Notes under the pieces: generated by a model
What the model saw: the letters and a program-made list of their open reading frames with translations, nothing else
Databases searched by the model: none
What the model was told of the DNA's origin: nothing
From: Leadbetterella sp031420365
GTDB taxonomy: Bacteria > Bacteroidota > Bacteroidia > Cytophagales > Spirosomataceae
Length of the DNA stretch: 64,000 bases
Direction of reading: 5' to 3'
Assembly: GCA_031420365.1 (NCBI GenBank)
Contig: JANOMP010000241.1
Coordinates: 1-64,000, forward strand
Shown here: one piece after another, positions 8,059 through 16,789 of the stretch
How positions within the stretch are numbered: the stretch's first letter is position 1
Layout of the letters: each line of letters starts with the position of its first letter
Program-made: the position numbers and the translations under genes

Positions 8059-9378
8059 TTAAATATCGTGATGTAAACTTTCTTCTAAGAATGGATGATT
8101 CTTGGCAATTAAATTACCTTTTGAAAGCTGATTTGCTACAAAATAAATAAATAGTGAAGCAAAAGTCAAAGTAGTTCCCCATTCAATAATACCTATACCA
8201 CCTTGATTCTTAGCTATTCCTGGCATCAGCATTTGATAAAAATCAAACCAATGACCAATTAATATTGAACCACAGGCTAATTTCAAAAAAGTATAATTCC
8301 TTTTAGATTCCCTTGCCATTAAAATTAAGAAAGGAAAAATGAAATTTAATAAAATATTCAATATAAATGGAGCGAAATATCTTCCATCGTGTCCGGAAAA
8401 ACGCTCTCTAAAGTAAATTGTCTCTTCAGGAAGGTTAGCATAAAAGATCAAAAGAAATTGGCTGAACCATACATAAGTCCAGAAAACAGAAAAACCAAAC
8501 ATCAATTTACCCAAATCGTGAATAGAACTAAATTTAACCACTTTCAAATACCCTTGCTCTTTTAACAGAATTATAGTCAACATCATTGCCGAAAGTCCTG
8601 CTACATGCCAAGAAGCCAAATGATACCATCCAAACATTGTAGAAAACCAATGAGAATCTATTGACATTGACAAATCCCAGGCGGCAGTAGATGAAGTCAC
8701 AGCAAAAAATATTAAAAACATTTTAGAAAAATTACGGCTCTTATGATAATAAGACAAATCTCCATATTGATCTTCTAAAAGTGAATTCTTTCTAATTTGA
8801 GTCCACAAATAATACCATACCACGAAATAAGTAATAATACGTGCTAAGAAAAAGCCATTATTTAAATACCACGACTTACCAGCTATTATCTTATCATAGG
8901 TAGCACTTCCTTTATCCATTATTCCTGGGGTAGTCCAGTGAAAAATGATTTCTCTTGTAGTTGGAATAAGAAACAAAACTAAAATAACAGCAGCTGGAAC
9001 AATTATAAAAGAAGGAAACGCTTCTGGAACTCTCTTGAATGAAACATACCAACCCGCCTTTGCTACATAATTATAAGACAGAAAAAATGCTCCTACAACA
9101 GATATCCCTAAAAAGTAAACACTATTCATCCACAAATTAGCAACAATTCTTGACAAAAGAGTAGCACCATGCTGACCTGCGGCGTGCTCTCCACCCGAAT
9201 GCTCTGCTCCATGAGCAGCAGATTCCCAAACTCCTATGCTCCAATGCTTAGAAATCAAAAAAGCACCAAGTGCTACTAGGGCTATACCAAGTATTGCAGA
9301 GAAAATGAGTTTTTTCTTTAATTCAGGATTAAAGTCAAATGATTCATCTAATGATGGTATTTCGTGCTTATGAGCCAT
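8059..9378 (-). CDS. actF: Alternative complex III subunit ActF (NrfD-like membrane protein)
   Basis: A 439-residue polytopic protein (about ten helices), paralogous to ActC. It has a His-rich loop after helix 1 (EHSGGEHAAGQHG) and conserved aromatic-rich segments such as FWTYVWFSQFLLIFYANLPEE and STAAWDLSMSIDSHWFSTMFGW. ActF is the second NrfD/PsrC-type subunit of alternative complex III, thought to contribute to the quinol and proton route. It comes last in the act block, 62 bases before coxB. Confidence 0.93.
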   Translation of the reverse strand: MAHKHEIPSLDESFDFNPELKKKLIFSAILGIALVALGAFLISKHWSIGVWESAAHGAEHSGGEHAAGQHGATLLSRIVANLWMNSVYFLGISVVGAFFLSYNYVAKAGWYVSFKRVPEAFPSFIIVPAAVILVLFLIPTTREIIFHWTTPGIMDKGSATYDKIIAGKSWYLNNGFFLARIITYFVVWYYLWTQIRKNSLLEDQYGDLSYYHKSRNFSKMFLIFFAVTSSTAAWDLSMSIDSHWFSTMFGWYHLASWHVAGLSAMMLTIILLKEQGYLKVVKFSSIHDLGKLMFGFSVFWTYVWFSQFLLIFYANLPEETIYFRERFSGHDGRYFAPFILNILLNFIFPFLILMARESKRNYTFLKLACGSILIGHWFDFYQMLMPGIAKNQGGIGIIEWGTTLTFASLFIYFVANQLSKGNLIAKNHPFLEESLHHDI

Positions 9379-9434
9379 TTTATATATATTTACTATTAAT
9401 GCTTCAAAATAAAAATAAAAATAAGTACCGTATA

Positions 9435-10043
9435 TTAACTACCTAACTGTAACCTATGAACATAATGAACTATTTTCCAACGTTCCGCTGGAGTAACCTG
9501 TCCTTTTAAAGACCACATTCTTCCTTTTCCATAGGTAATAACATGAAAAATATGACCATCGTTCAAGTCCTTATAAGCATCAGAAGCATAGTTTGGAACT
9601 CCTTTATAGTATTTTGCTACCTTCCCATCTCCTGCTCCACCAGCTCCATGACAATGTTGACAATTGCGTTCATATAAAATTTTACCTTCTTCTTCCACTT
9701 TTTCAGACCAAGGCATTGGGTTTTTCAAATTGGTAGCAGCCGCTTCTAATCCATCTTTATTAATGTCATAAACCATTATATCATTTATGACACTACTATC
9801 ATCTTGAACATAGCTAGTTTGAAAATTCCTTCTAGCTATAGTCCCTTCCACAGGATAACGCATATTCAATCCGTAAAGATTTATTGCATTTTTTTTGATT
9901 TGAGTTTGTGGTTCATACCCTAAAGAATTATACATATTTGGAGCAAACTCCCAACCAGTGGTGTTATGACTATCACATCCAAAAAGTGTACAACTAATTA
10001 CAAGTGTTAAAAACAATTTTATATATGATTTCTTATTATTCAT
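9435..10043 (-). CDS. actE: Alternative complex III subunit ActE (monoheme cytochrome c lipoprotein)
   Basis: A 202-residue lipoprotein: signal peptide with lipobox LFGC (Cys 23) and one heme-binding CQHCH (residues 128-132) in a class I cytochrome c fold, with a probable Met ligand in KGRMWSL. In alternative complex III this subunit passes electrons from ActA toward the terminal oxidase. It lies between actD (20-base gap) and actF. Confidence 0.94.
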   Translation of the reverse strand: MNNKKSYIKLFLTLVISCTLFGCDSHNTTGWEFAPNMYNSLGYEPQTQIKKNAINLYGLNMRYPVEGTIARRNFQTSYVQDDSSVINDIMVYDINKDGLEAAATNLKNPMPWSEKVEEEGKILYERNCQHCHGAGGAGDGKVAKYYKGVPNYASDAYKDLNDGHIFHVITYGKGRMWSLKGQVTPAERWKIVHYVHRLQLGS

Positions 10044-10063
10044 TATTAATGATTTTAAATCTT

Positions 10064-10585
10064 TTAAATTTCTTTTACATTCACTTCAGAAGCACCTGTT
10101 GACTTCAAAATATCGGATATTTCTGATTCAGAAATACTATTTTTCCCCATATCTATTGCCATTACAAATTTATCGTCTGTGCTTCTTAGATCAAAAATTA
10201 TTGGTTTTGCACTAGGAGTTAATCCTTCCGTTAAGAAAAAAGTGAAAGCCATGCCAAAAGATGCCAATAATACAGTTAATTCAAAAACTATTGGAATATT
10301 TGTAGGGAAAGGAAAAAAGTTTTTACCTCCAATATTCATTGGCCAATCAACTCCCATAGTCCAAAAAGTAAGTAAAAATGCTAAAGTAGTTCCTGTTATT
10401 CCAAACAAAAATGCCGAAACACCCATTCGTGGTCTTTCATATCCTAAAGCTGAGTCTAATCCATGCACTGGATATGGACAATAGACTTCATGAATCTTGA
10501 TGTTACTTCCCCGAATTTTACTTACGGCATCCATCACGACGTCTTCGTCTTCAAAAATGCCTACTAAATATTTTTTATCTGCCAT
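10064..10585 (-). CDS. actD: Alternative complex III subunit ActD (DUF3341)
   Basis: A 173-residue protein with two membrane helices (about 58-78 and 96-117) between a soluble N-terminal domain (KKYLVGIFEDEDVVMDAV) and a short C-terminal domain. It matches DUF3341/ActD in size, topology and operon position. It holds no cofactor and probably has a structural role next to ActC. The motif IHEVYCPYPVHGLD is typical. Gaps to neighbours are about 20 bases. Confidence 0.92.
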   Translation of the reverse strand: MADKKYLVGIFEDEDVVMDAVSKIRGSNIKIHEVYCPYPVHGLDSALGYERPRMGVSAFLFGITGTTLAFLLTFWTMGVDWPMNIGGKNFFPFPTNIPIVFELTVLLASFGMAFTFFLTEGLTPSAKPIIFDLRSTDDKFVMAIDMGKNSISESEISDILKSTGASEVNVKEI

Positions 10586-10607
10586 TTTTCTAGTAATTAC
10601 TTTTTAA

Positions 10608-11990
10608 TTAATGAGCTGATACTTTTGATTTTTCTGCTGTTTTTTCAGATGCTGTTTTTAACACTGCCTTAACTTCAGCCATGTTAATTACTGGCAAAAA
10701 TTTAGAAAACAAGAAAAAACATGTAAAGAAAAAGCCAAACGAAAACAAATAATCTCCAATATCTCCCATTCTTGGTGTAAAATACGTCCAGCTTGAAGGA
10801 AGATAATCCCGATGTAAGGAGGTAACAATAATTACAAAACGCTCAAACCACATACCTATGTTTACAACAACCGCTATTACAAAGGAGACCACAATATTTT
10901 CCCGCATACTTTTAAACCAAAATATTTGAGGAGACAAAACATTGCAAGTCATCATCATAGCATACGACCACCATAATGGACCCGTTGCTCTATTCAAGAA
11001 GGCATAACTCTCATATTGAACTCCAGAATAAAATGCAATAAAAAATTCGGTTATATATGCTACTCCTACAATTGAACCCGTAACGGTAATGATTTTATTC
11101 ATTAACCCAATATGTTCTATTGTAATATAGTCTTCTAATTTATAAACGACTCTTGTAACCAGCATCAAATTTTGAACCATGGCAAAACCAGAAAAAATTG
11201 CACCCGCCACAAAATAAGGTGGGAAGATGGTTGTATGCCATCCGGGTATAACTGAAGTAGCAAAGTCAAATGATACAATTGTATGAACTGAAAGTACTAA
11301 TGGTGTAGATAAGCCTGCCAATACCAAAGAGACATCTTCATAGCGAGCCCACGCCTTTGCTCCACCTGTCCATCCCAATGACAATGCACCATAGATACTT
11401 TTTCTAACTCCGGTAGCTCTGTCTCTAATAGTGGCTAAGTCGGGCACTAAACCAATATACCAAAATAAACATGAAACTGAAAAATAAGTGGAAATTGCAA
11501 AAACGTCCCAAATTAAAGGTGAATTAAAATTTACCCATAGTGATCCAAATGTATTGGGAAGTGGCAATGCCCAATAGGCCAGCCATGGACGACCCATGTG
11601 CATAACAATAAATGAAGCCGCACAAAGTACAGCAAATATGGTCATTGCCTCTGCCGCTCTATTAATAGAAGTTCTCCATTTTTGACGAAACAAAAGTAAG
11701 ATTGCAGATATTAATGTACCAGCGTGACCAATACCAACCCACCATACGAAGTTGGTGATATCCCAAGCCCATCCAACGGTTTTGTTTAAACCCCAAACGC
11801 CAAGACCCTCCCACCAGGTCCATAGAACCCAAGATCCGCCATAAAGCAAAACTAAAACAGAAATAGAAAATGCTATTTTCCATTCTTTGGTAGGTTTGCT
11901 TTCTACATGTCTGCATATATCTTCGGTAACATCGTGATAGGTTTTACCACCGGTTACCAAATGTTCTCTTATAGGTGAAACTACTGACAT
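10608..11990 (-). CDS. actC: Alternative complex III subunit ActC (NrfD/PsrC family)
   Basis: A 460-residue membrane protein with about ten helices. The motifs FVWWVGIGHAGTLISAILLL and GWHTTIFPPYFVAGAIFSGFAM are characteristic of NrfD-like quinol-binding subunits. Together with ActB's iron-sulfur domain it forms the menaquinol-oxidising part of the complex. The His in GIGHAG and nearby acidic residues line the expected quinol/proton path. The C-terminal tail is Lys/Ala-rich. It sits 54 bases after actB. Confidence 0.95.
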   Translation of the reverse strand: MSVVSPIREHLVTGGKTYHDVTEDICRHVESKPTKEWKIAFSISVLVLLYGGSWVLWTWWEGLGVWGLNKTVGWAWDITNFVWWVGIGHAGTLISAILLLFRQKWRTSINRAAEAMTIFAVLCAASFIVMHMGRPWLAYWALPLPNTFGSLWVNFNSPLIWDVFAISTYFSVSCLFWYIGLVPDLATIRDRATGVRKSIYGALSLGWTGGAKAWARYEDVSLVLAGLSTPLVLSVHTIVSFDFATSVIPGWHTTIFPPYFVAGAIFSGFAMVQNLMLVTRVVYKLEDYITIEHIGLMNKIITVTGSIVGVAYITEFFIAFYSGVQYESYAFLNRATGPLWWSYAMMMTCNVLSPQIFWFKSMRENIVVSFVIAVVVNIGMWFERFVIIVTSLHRDYLPSSWTYFTPRMGDIGDYLFSFGFFFTCFFLFSKFLPVINMAEVKAVLKTASEKTAEKSKVSAH

Positions 11991-12044
11991 ACTATTATCC
12001 TAAAATTTGTTAAGAACTATTTTAATTATTGATTTTACGAAAAA

Positions 12045-15000
12045 TTAATGAGAAGCATGTTCTGCACTATGTGCTGGAGCTACTACCTTTTTTGTTTCGT
12101 CTTTATTTCTAATTTTTACTAAATAATTTACTTGTGGCTTTGTGTTAACTTCTTCTAAAACTTGGAAAGCTCTTCCTTCTTCTTCTCTTTCCAAAATTTT
12201 TGAAATTCTTGACTCTGGGTCTAACATATCTCCAAAAGTAATGGCTCCTGTTGGGCATGATTGAGCACAAGCAGTTACAATCTCTCCATCCAAAGGACGA
12301 CGTTTTTCTTTTTTGGCAGTTAATTTACCGGATTGAATACGTTGAACACACATAGAACATTTTTCAATAACCCCTCTAGACCTTACGGTTACATCTGGGT
12401 TAATAACCATTCTACCTAAATCATTATTGAAATTAAAATCGAAATTGTCATTCTCAAAATAACTATACCAGTTAAATCTTCTTACTTTATATGGACAGTT
12501 GTTTGCACAATAACGTGTACCTATACAACGGTTATAAGTCATTTGATTTAACCCTTCAGAACTATGAGTGGTAGCTAAAACTGGACAAACTGTTTCACAA
12601 GGGGCGTTTGAACAGTGCTGACACATCATTGGCTGGAACAAAACTTCTGGATTTTCTGAAGCCTTTTCCATATCCTTATATCCCCCAAAAGATCTGTTTT
12701 CAGAATCTGCATCACTTGAATAATATCTATCTATTCTAATCCAATGCATTTCTCTCGCTCTTGCTACTTCAGCTTTACCTACAACTGGAACGTTGTTTTC
12801 TGCTTGGCAACTTACTAAACACGCAGAACATCCAGTACAGGTATTAAGATCAATGACTAAGCCCCAACTATGATTTTTCTTTTCGTGACCATTCCAAAGT
12901 GTTATAGAATTCGGTTTTTTCAAACCATCTGATGTAGCAATCATGGGCTCGTATCTACCAGCCTTTTGATTTTTAACATATTCCGAAAGAATCGATTCTT
13001 GCACAACTGCCTCTCGCCCCATTACCGTTTCGTGCGTTTGCGTTTGTGCAAGTGTATATCCATCCTTAGTTTTTTCAACTTTCACACCACCTACCCATAG
13101 GTTCGAAGCTGAAGATGAACCAGATAGCATACTTAAAACTTCCACTCCAGTATTTCCAGCTTTTCCAGCAGCTGTCCTTCCATAACCCAATGCGATTCTA
13201 ACTGTATCGTGTGCTTGACCGGGTTGTATTAATACTGGAAGTTCTACACTTTTGCTCCCAACAGTAACTTTTACAATATCACCTTGAGCGAGATTTAATT
13301 TTGTTGCTGTTTTTTGAGAAAAAGAAGCGGTGTTTTCCCATGTAACCTTAGATATTGGGTCTGGAGTTTCTTGTAGCCAAGGATTGTTAGCTTGTAAACC
13401 AGTTCCAATTGTTACATTTTCGAATACTGATAATTCTAATTCTGAACCTTTTATTTGATTTAAAGTAGCTGCTGCTAAAGAAAGGTTTCCTAAAAAAGAA
13501 GCCCCTATTTGTATATTATTAGGTGATTCATAAACTCCATCATGTAATGCTTGTACCCATGACTTACCATTCAGAATGTTGGTAACCCAAAAATTCTTAA
13601 GATAGGCTTGGTAATCAGCTGATTTTCCTCCCCATTTTAACAAGCTTGATTCTCCTTGACGTGAATTGAATATATTTGAAATAACCGGTTGGGTTAAAGA
13701 ATAATATCCTTGTTTAGGAGATGCATCTCCCCAAGATTCTAAAAAATGCGTATTTAATGCTACATATTGACATAATGAAGCAGTTTCGTCAGCTCTTTCA
13801 GCAATAGCAATACTTAATTTTATTTTCTTTATACCTTCAGCTATGCTTGCACCATCTAAATAATCATACACCGGATTTGAACCTAAAAAAACAACTGCGT
13901 CCACAGCACCCGATTTTAACTCCGCAGCAAAATTTGCCATGGCAACATCGTTGCCTTGTCTATAATTTACCGTTGTTCCAAAATCTATTGTGCTTCCTAA
14001 ATTTCCTAATATGCTATTTATTGCATTTACAATAGTTTGAACAGAAACATTATTAGAACCAGAAACAACTAAACTTGTTCCTTTAGCTTTTACCAAATCA
14101 TTAGCACATTTATCTAAATGCTCAACTTCCAATTTTGCGGCACTAATTGGTGAACCTCCGGTAATTGCTACTATTTTATTATAAAGATTTGCTACTACTA
14201 TTCCTTCTTGAGAGGGTTTGAACATCCCACGATAATCGGCATTTGCTCCAGAAAGAGTCATCCCGGTTTCAAACTGGTAGTGGCGAGACATTGTAGTTTT
14301 TCCATCCTTCCCTGATTTCAACCTACGTGTTTCTGCCCACTGTGCAGCAAACTCAATTGGGGACAACCAAGTACCCAAAAAATCACAATTAATTCCAACT
14401 ATAACGGAGGCTTTGTCAAATAAATAAGAAGGGATAGCGGCTTTGCCAAATGATACACCGTTTGCCTCAATAAGTCCTGAAACAGAGTTTGTATCGTAAG
14501 TAATATGTTTGGTACTTGGGTATTTTGAAGTAAAATCGGCAATTACAGCTTTTGTTGCAGGCGACAAAATAGTATTAGAAACTATACGCACATTAGTGGA
14601 CTTAGATAAAGCAGAAGAGATTTGGATATCTAAAGCTTCCCAGGAAATTTTCTTTCCTCCTTTAGTTGGATCTTTCAGTTTATCATTGTCATATAATGAT
14701 AGTAAGGACGCATGAACTGGGGCATTTACACCGCCCTTTGTAACTCCTGAAAGTTTATTTCCTTCAATTTTTACTGGTCGGCCTTCTCTAGTTTTCACTA
14801 AAATACTAGCATAATGTCCGCCTAAAGTATAAGAGGATGCATAATAATTAGGAATACCAGGCTCAATATCCTCCGGTTTATTCAAATAAGGAATTGCTTT
14901 TCTAACTGGGGCATCACACGCTGCCAATGACACAGCCGCTACACCAAAACCTAACATTTTTAGGAAATCCCTGCGATAGGTACCTCCCTCAATTTCTTCA

Positions 15001-15092
15001 AGATTAAACTCTCTATCTGCATTTTTTACAACGCTGATATCGTTTTTAAACTCTTCAATACCTTTCCAATACTTTTTATTAGTATTCTCCAT
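12045..15092 (-). CDS. actB: Alternative complex III subunit ActB (molybdopterin-like and Fe-S fusion)
   Basis: A 1015-residue fusion. The N-terminus has a twin-arginine-like signal (R40-R41-D-F-L-K) running into a lipobox-like LAAC at residue 59. Residues ~80-730 resemble a molybdopterin oxidoreductase domain, which carries no Mo cofactor in known ActB proteins. Residues ~750-1000 are a four-cluster ferredoxin-type domain with cysteine groups CTGCSACLVSC, CQHCSNAPCETVCP, CIGTRYCANNCP, CSMC and CAQSCPTG. It carries electrons from ActC-bound menaquinol to the hemes of ActA. The frame is intact across the fusion. Confidence 0.96.
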   Translation of the reverse strand: MENTNKKYWKGIEEFKNDISVVKNADREFNLEEIEGGTYRRDFLKMLGFGVAAVSLAACDAPVRKAIPYLNKPEDIEPGIPNYYASSYTLGGHYASILVKTREGRPVKIEGNKLSGVTKGGVNAPVHASLLSLYDNDKLKDPTKGGKKISWEALDIQISSALSKSTNVRIVSNTILSPATKAVIADFTSKYPSTKHITYDTNSVSGLIEANGVSFGKAAIPSYLFDKASVIVGINCDFLGTWLSPIEFAAQWAETRRLKSGKDGKTTMSRHYQFETGMTLSGANADYRGMFKPSQEGIVVANLYNKIVAITGGSPISAAKLEVEHLDKCANDLVKAKGTSLVVSGSNNVSVQTIVNAINSILGNLGSTIDFGTTVNYRQGNDVAMANFAAELKSGAVDAVVFLGSNPVYDYLDGASIAEGIKKIKLSIAIAERADETASLCQYVALNTHFLESWGDASPKQGYYSLTQPVISNIFNSRQGESSLLKWGGKSADYQAYLKNFWVTNILNGKSWVQALHDGVYESPNNIQIGASFLGNLSLAAATLNQIKGSELELSVFENVTIGTGLQANNPWLQETPDPISKVTWENTASFSQKTATKLNLAQGDIVKVTVGSKSVELPVLIQPGQAHDTVRIALGYGRTAAGKAGNTGVEVLSMLSGSSSASNLWVGGVKVEKTKDGYTLAQTQTHETVMGREAVVQESILSEYVKNQKAGRYEPMIATSDGLKKPNSITLWNGHEKKNHSWGLVIDLNTCTGCSACLVSCQAENNVPVVGKAEVARAREMHWIRIDRYYSSDADSENRSFGGYKDMEKASENPEVLFQPMMCQHCSNAPCETVCPVLATTHSSEGLNQMTYNRCIGTRYCANNCPYKVRRFNWYSYFENDNFDFNFNNDLGRMVINPDVTVRSRGVIEKCSMCVQRIQSGKLTAKKEKRRPLDGEIVTACAQSCPTGAITFGDMLDPESRISKILEREEEGRAFQVLEEVNTKPQVNYLVKIRNKDETKKVVAPAHSAEHASH

Positions 15093-15140
15093 TCGTTTAT
15101 ATTGATTTCTCTATGTTCAAAAATAAGAGGATAATTTAAA

Positions 15141-16349
15141 TTAATAATGACATTTAGCACATTCTAATCCGCCAATATCTTCTACTTTCATTGTTTCTTT
15201 GCTTGTGCTGTTATGAGCTGTTAACAAAGCATCATAATATGCATTTCCTTTCGAATTTACATCTGTTTTTTTGTGACAATCAATACACCAACCCATTGTA
15301 AGCGTTTTGCGCTGTTGTACTACTTCCATTTTATTAACTTCACCATGACAATTTTCACAATCTAATTCGGCCACATTAGTATGTTGGGAATGATTAAAAT
15401 ATGCCAAATCTGGAAGATTATGGACCCTCACCCACTCCACAGGCTGATCTTTCTCTAAGGCTGTGTAGATCTTTTGAATTTCAGGAGACTCTCTTTTAAT
15501 AGTATTATGACAATTCATACAAATACTTGAAGAAGGAATTCCTGCTTGTTTCCCTTTGTATACCCCAGTGTGACAATTTGCACAATTTATTTGCATCTCA
15601 CCTGCATGTAATTTATGAGAAAAAGCAATTGGTTGTTTGGGAGCATATCCTTGGTGCACACCAATGCTATACATTCCATCTAGCGTTGCTTTAGTTCCTA
15701 GAATAATAAATAACCAAATTACAGCCGAACGAATAGTTTTGTTTGAACTTAAACCCTTCAAGTTTTCTTTAAGTACTTCAATTGCAGATAAAGAAGAATT
15801 TCCCTCTGCATCATTAGTACCGGCCAATTTACTCAATAGACTTAAAACCGCTAGTAGAGCCACTAGAACCAAACCCATTATTACTAATAGAGCAATTAAT
15901 ACAATATTGAAGAATTTCCCTCCACCAGTTTCTTGTGTTGATGCATTGACAACAGGGGCTGCATTTGGGTCAACGACTGGTACTGCATTGGCTGTTTTTA
16001 TGTAAGCCAAAATGTTTTTTACTTCGGTGTCTCCAAAACTTGGAAAAGCGGTCATTTGTGTTTTGTTGTATTTTTCATACAATTCTACTGCATATTTATC
16101 CCCGCTTCCGATAACCGCAGCTGGATTGTTTATCCATTTTTTAAGCCAGACATAATCTTTTCTATCTTCAATGCCTTTTAGTCCGGGGCCTACAACTACT
16201 TCAGAGCCAGTAGCATGGCATTGAGCACAATTGTTTTTATATAATGTTTCGCCTGCGGCCGCATCTCCATCTTGTGCAAAAGTTGATTGGCTAAATAGCC
16301 CACTTATAAAAAGGAGAAAGATTATTTTAAAGGAAATTTTATATATCAT
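15141..16349 (-). CDS. actA: Alternative complex III subunit ActA (multiheme cytochrome c with fused N-terminal monoheme domain)
   Basis: With the start at 16349 the protein has 402 residues and a clean signal peptide ending STFAQ. The open frame continues upstream to 16472, but that stretch contains the promoter at 16383-16412, so it is not coding. There are six CxxCH motifs: one in an N-terminal class I cytochrome domain (Cys 41, probable Met ligand near 99) and five in the C-terminal region (Cys 256, 277, 331, 355, 397; the last ends two residues before the stop). Two membrane helices (about 147-172 and 206-226) separate the domains. ActA collects electrons from ActB. First gene of the operon. 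Confidence 0.95.
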   Translation of the reverse strand: MIYKISFKIIFLLFISGLFSQSTFAQDGDAAAGETLYKNNCAQCHATGSEVVVGPGLKGIEDRKDYVWLKKWINNPAAVIGSGDKYAVELYEKYNKTQMTAFPSFGDTEVKNILAYIKTANAVPVVDPNAAPVVNASTQETGGGKFFNIVLIALLVIMGLVLVALLAVLSLLSKLAGTNDAEGNSSLSAIEVLKENLKGLSSNKTIRSAVIWLFIILGTKATLDGMYSIGVHQGYAPKQPIAFSHKLHAGEMQINCANCHTGVYKGKQAGIPSSSICMNCHNTIKRESPEIQKIYTALEKDQPVEWVRVHNLPDLAYFNHSQHTNVAELDCENCHGEVNKMEVVQQRKTLTMGWCIDCHKKTDVNSKGNAYYDALLTAHNSTSKETMKVEDIGGLECAKCHY

Positions 16350-16382
16350 TTGGATAATAGAATGATGCAATTTTTCAGAGTA

Positions 16383-16412
16383 CAAATTTAAGGTAGGATT
16401 GTTTTTTATCAA
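16383..16412 (-). promoter_or_regulatory. Promoter of the act-cox operon
   Basis: On the minus strand TTG (16412-16410) is separated by 19 bases from TAAATTTG (16390-16383), matching the Bacteroidota housekeeping consensus TTG-N19/20-TAnnTTTG. Transcription would start near 16377, giving a 5' leader of about 28 bases before the actA ATG at 16349. Confidence 0.65.
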
Positions 16413-16573
16413 AATAAGTATTCTATTTTTTTTAGAGAATTTAAAATTTAGAATGATTTTAAATAAGGACACAATAGTTTAGTATTCAATAATTTAAATT
16501 AAAAAAACCATCTAAAAAACATCAAATGTGATGCTTAATAAATGGTATTTATCTAAGTTTAATAAATTATTTG

Positions 16574-16644
16574 AGGTCCCGAGCGGATTCGAACCGCTGT
16601 GGAAGCTTTTGCAGAGCTCTGCCTAGCCACTCGGCCACAGGACC
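16574..16644 (-). tRNA. tRNA-Cys (anticodon GCA)
   Basis: Read on the minus strand, the 71 bases fold into a full cloverleaf. The acceptor stem GGTCCTG pairs with CGGGACC (one G-U), the anticodon stem GAGCT/AGCTT carries the loop CTGCAAA with anticodon GCA, and the T arm is AGCGG-TTCGAAT-CCGCT. The discriminator base is U, the known identity base of tRNA-Cys. CCA is not encoded. It has its own promoter at 16674-16704. Confidence 0.97.
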
Positions 16645-16673
16645 TTTAAATTTTCCTTTTAAGTGAAGGAATG

Positions 16674-16704
16674 CAAATTTACTACCAAAATGCCTTAATG
16701 CCAA
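16674..16704 (-). promoter_or_regulatory. Promoter of tRNA-Cys
   Basis: Minus strand: TTG (16704-16702), 20-base spacer, TAAATTTG (16681-16674). The predicted start near 16667 leaves a 5' leader of about 20 bases for RNase P to remove. The -7 box is identical to that of the act-cox promoter. Confidence 0.65.
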
Positions 16705-16735
16705 AAAATATTGCATAATTAAATATATAACCAAA

Positions 16736-16768
16736 AAGAATAGCTATCAATTGCTGATAGCTATTCTT
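16736..16768 (-). terminator. Intrinsic terminator of rpsA
   Basis: A perfect 14-bp inverted repeat (16736-16749 with 16755-16768; arm AAGAATAGCTATCA) with a 5-base loop lies 22 bases after the rpsA stop. On the minus strand it continues into T-rich sequence (TTCTTTTTGG). It is the strongest hairpin in the neighbourhood and separates rpsA from tRNA-Cys. Confidence 0.85.
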
Positions 16769-16789
16769 ATTCTTTTAATTTTAAGCGCC

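Noticed and set aside
10179..10484. 101-codon open frame on plus, antisense to actD
   Set aside because: It is a mirror of a well-supported subunit gene; no family, signal or spacing supports it.
15637..16005. 122-codon open frame on plus, antisense to actA
   Set aside because: It runs against a gene with six heme motifs and has no independent support.
16350..16472. 41-residue N-terminal extension of ActA
   Set aside because: It contains the operon promoter and precedes a perfect signal peptide starting at 16349.
4900..16676. 13-base match TGAAGGAATGCAA at 4900-4912 and 16664-16676
   Set aside because: Matches of this length are expected by chance between two places in 64 kb of AT-rich sequence.
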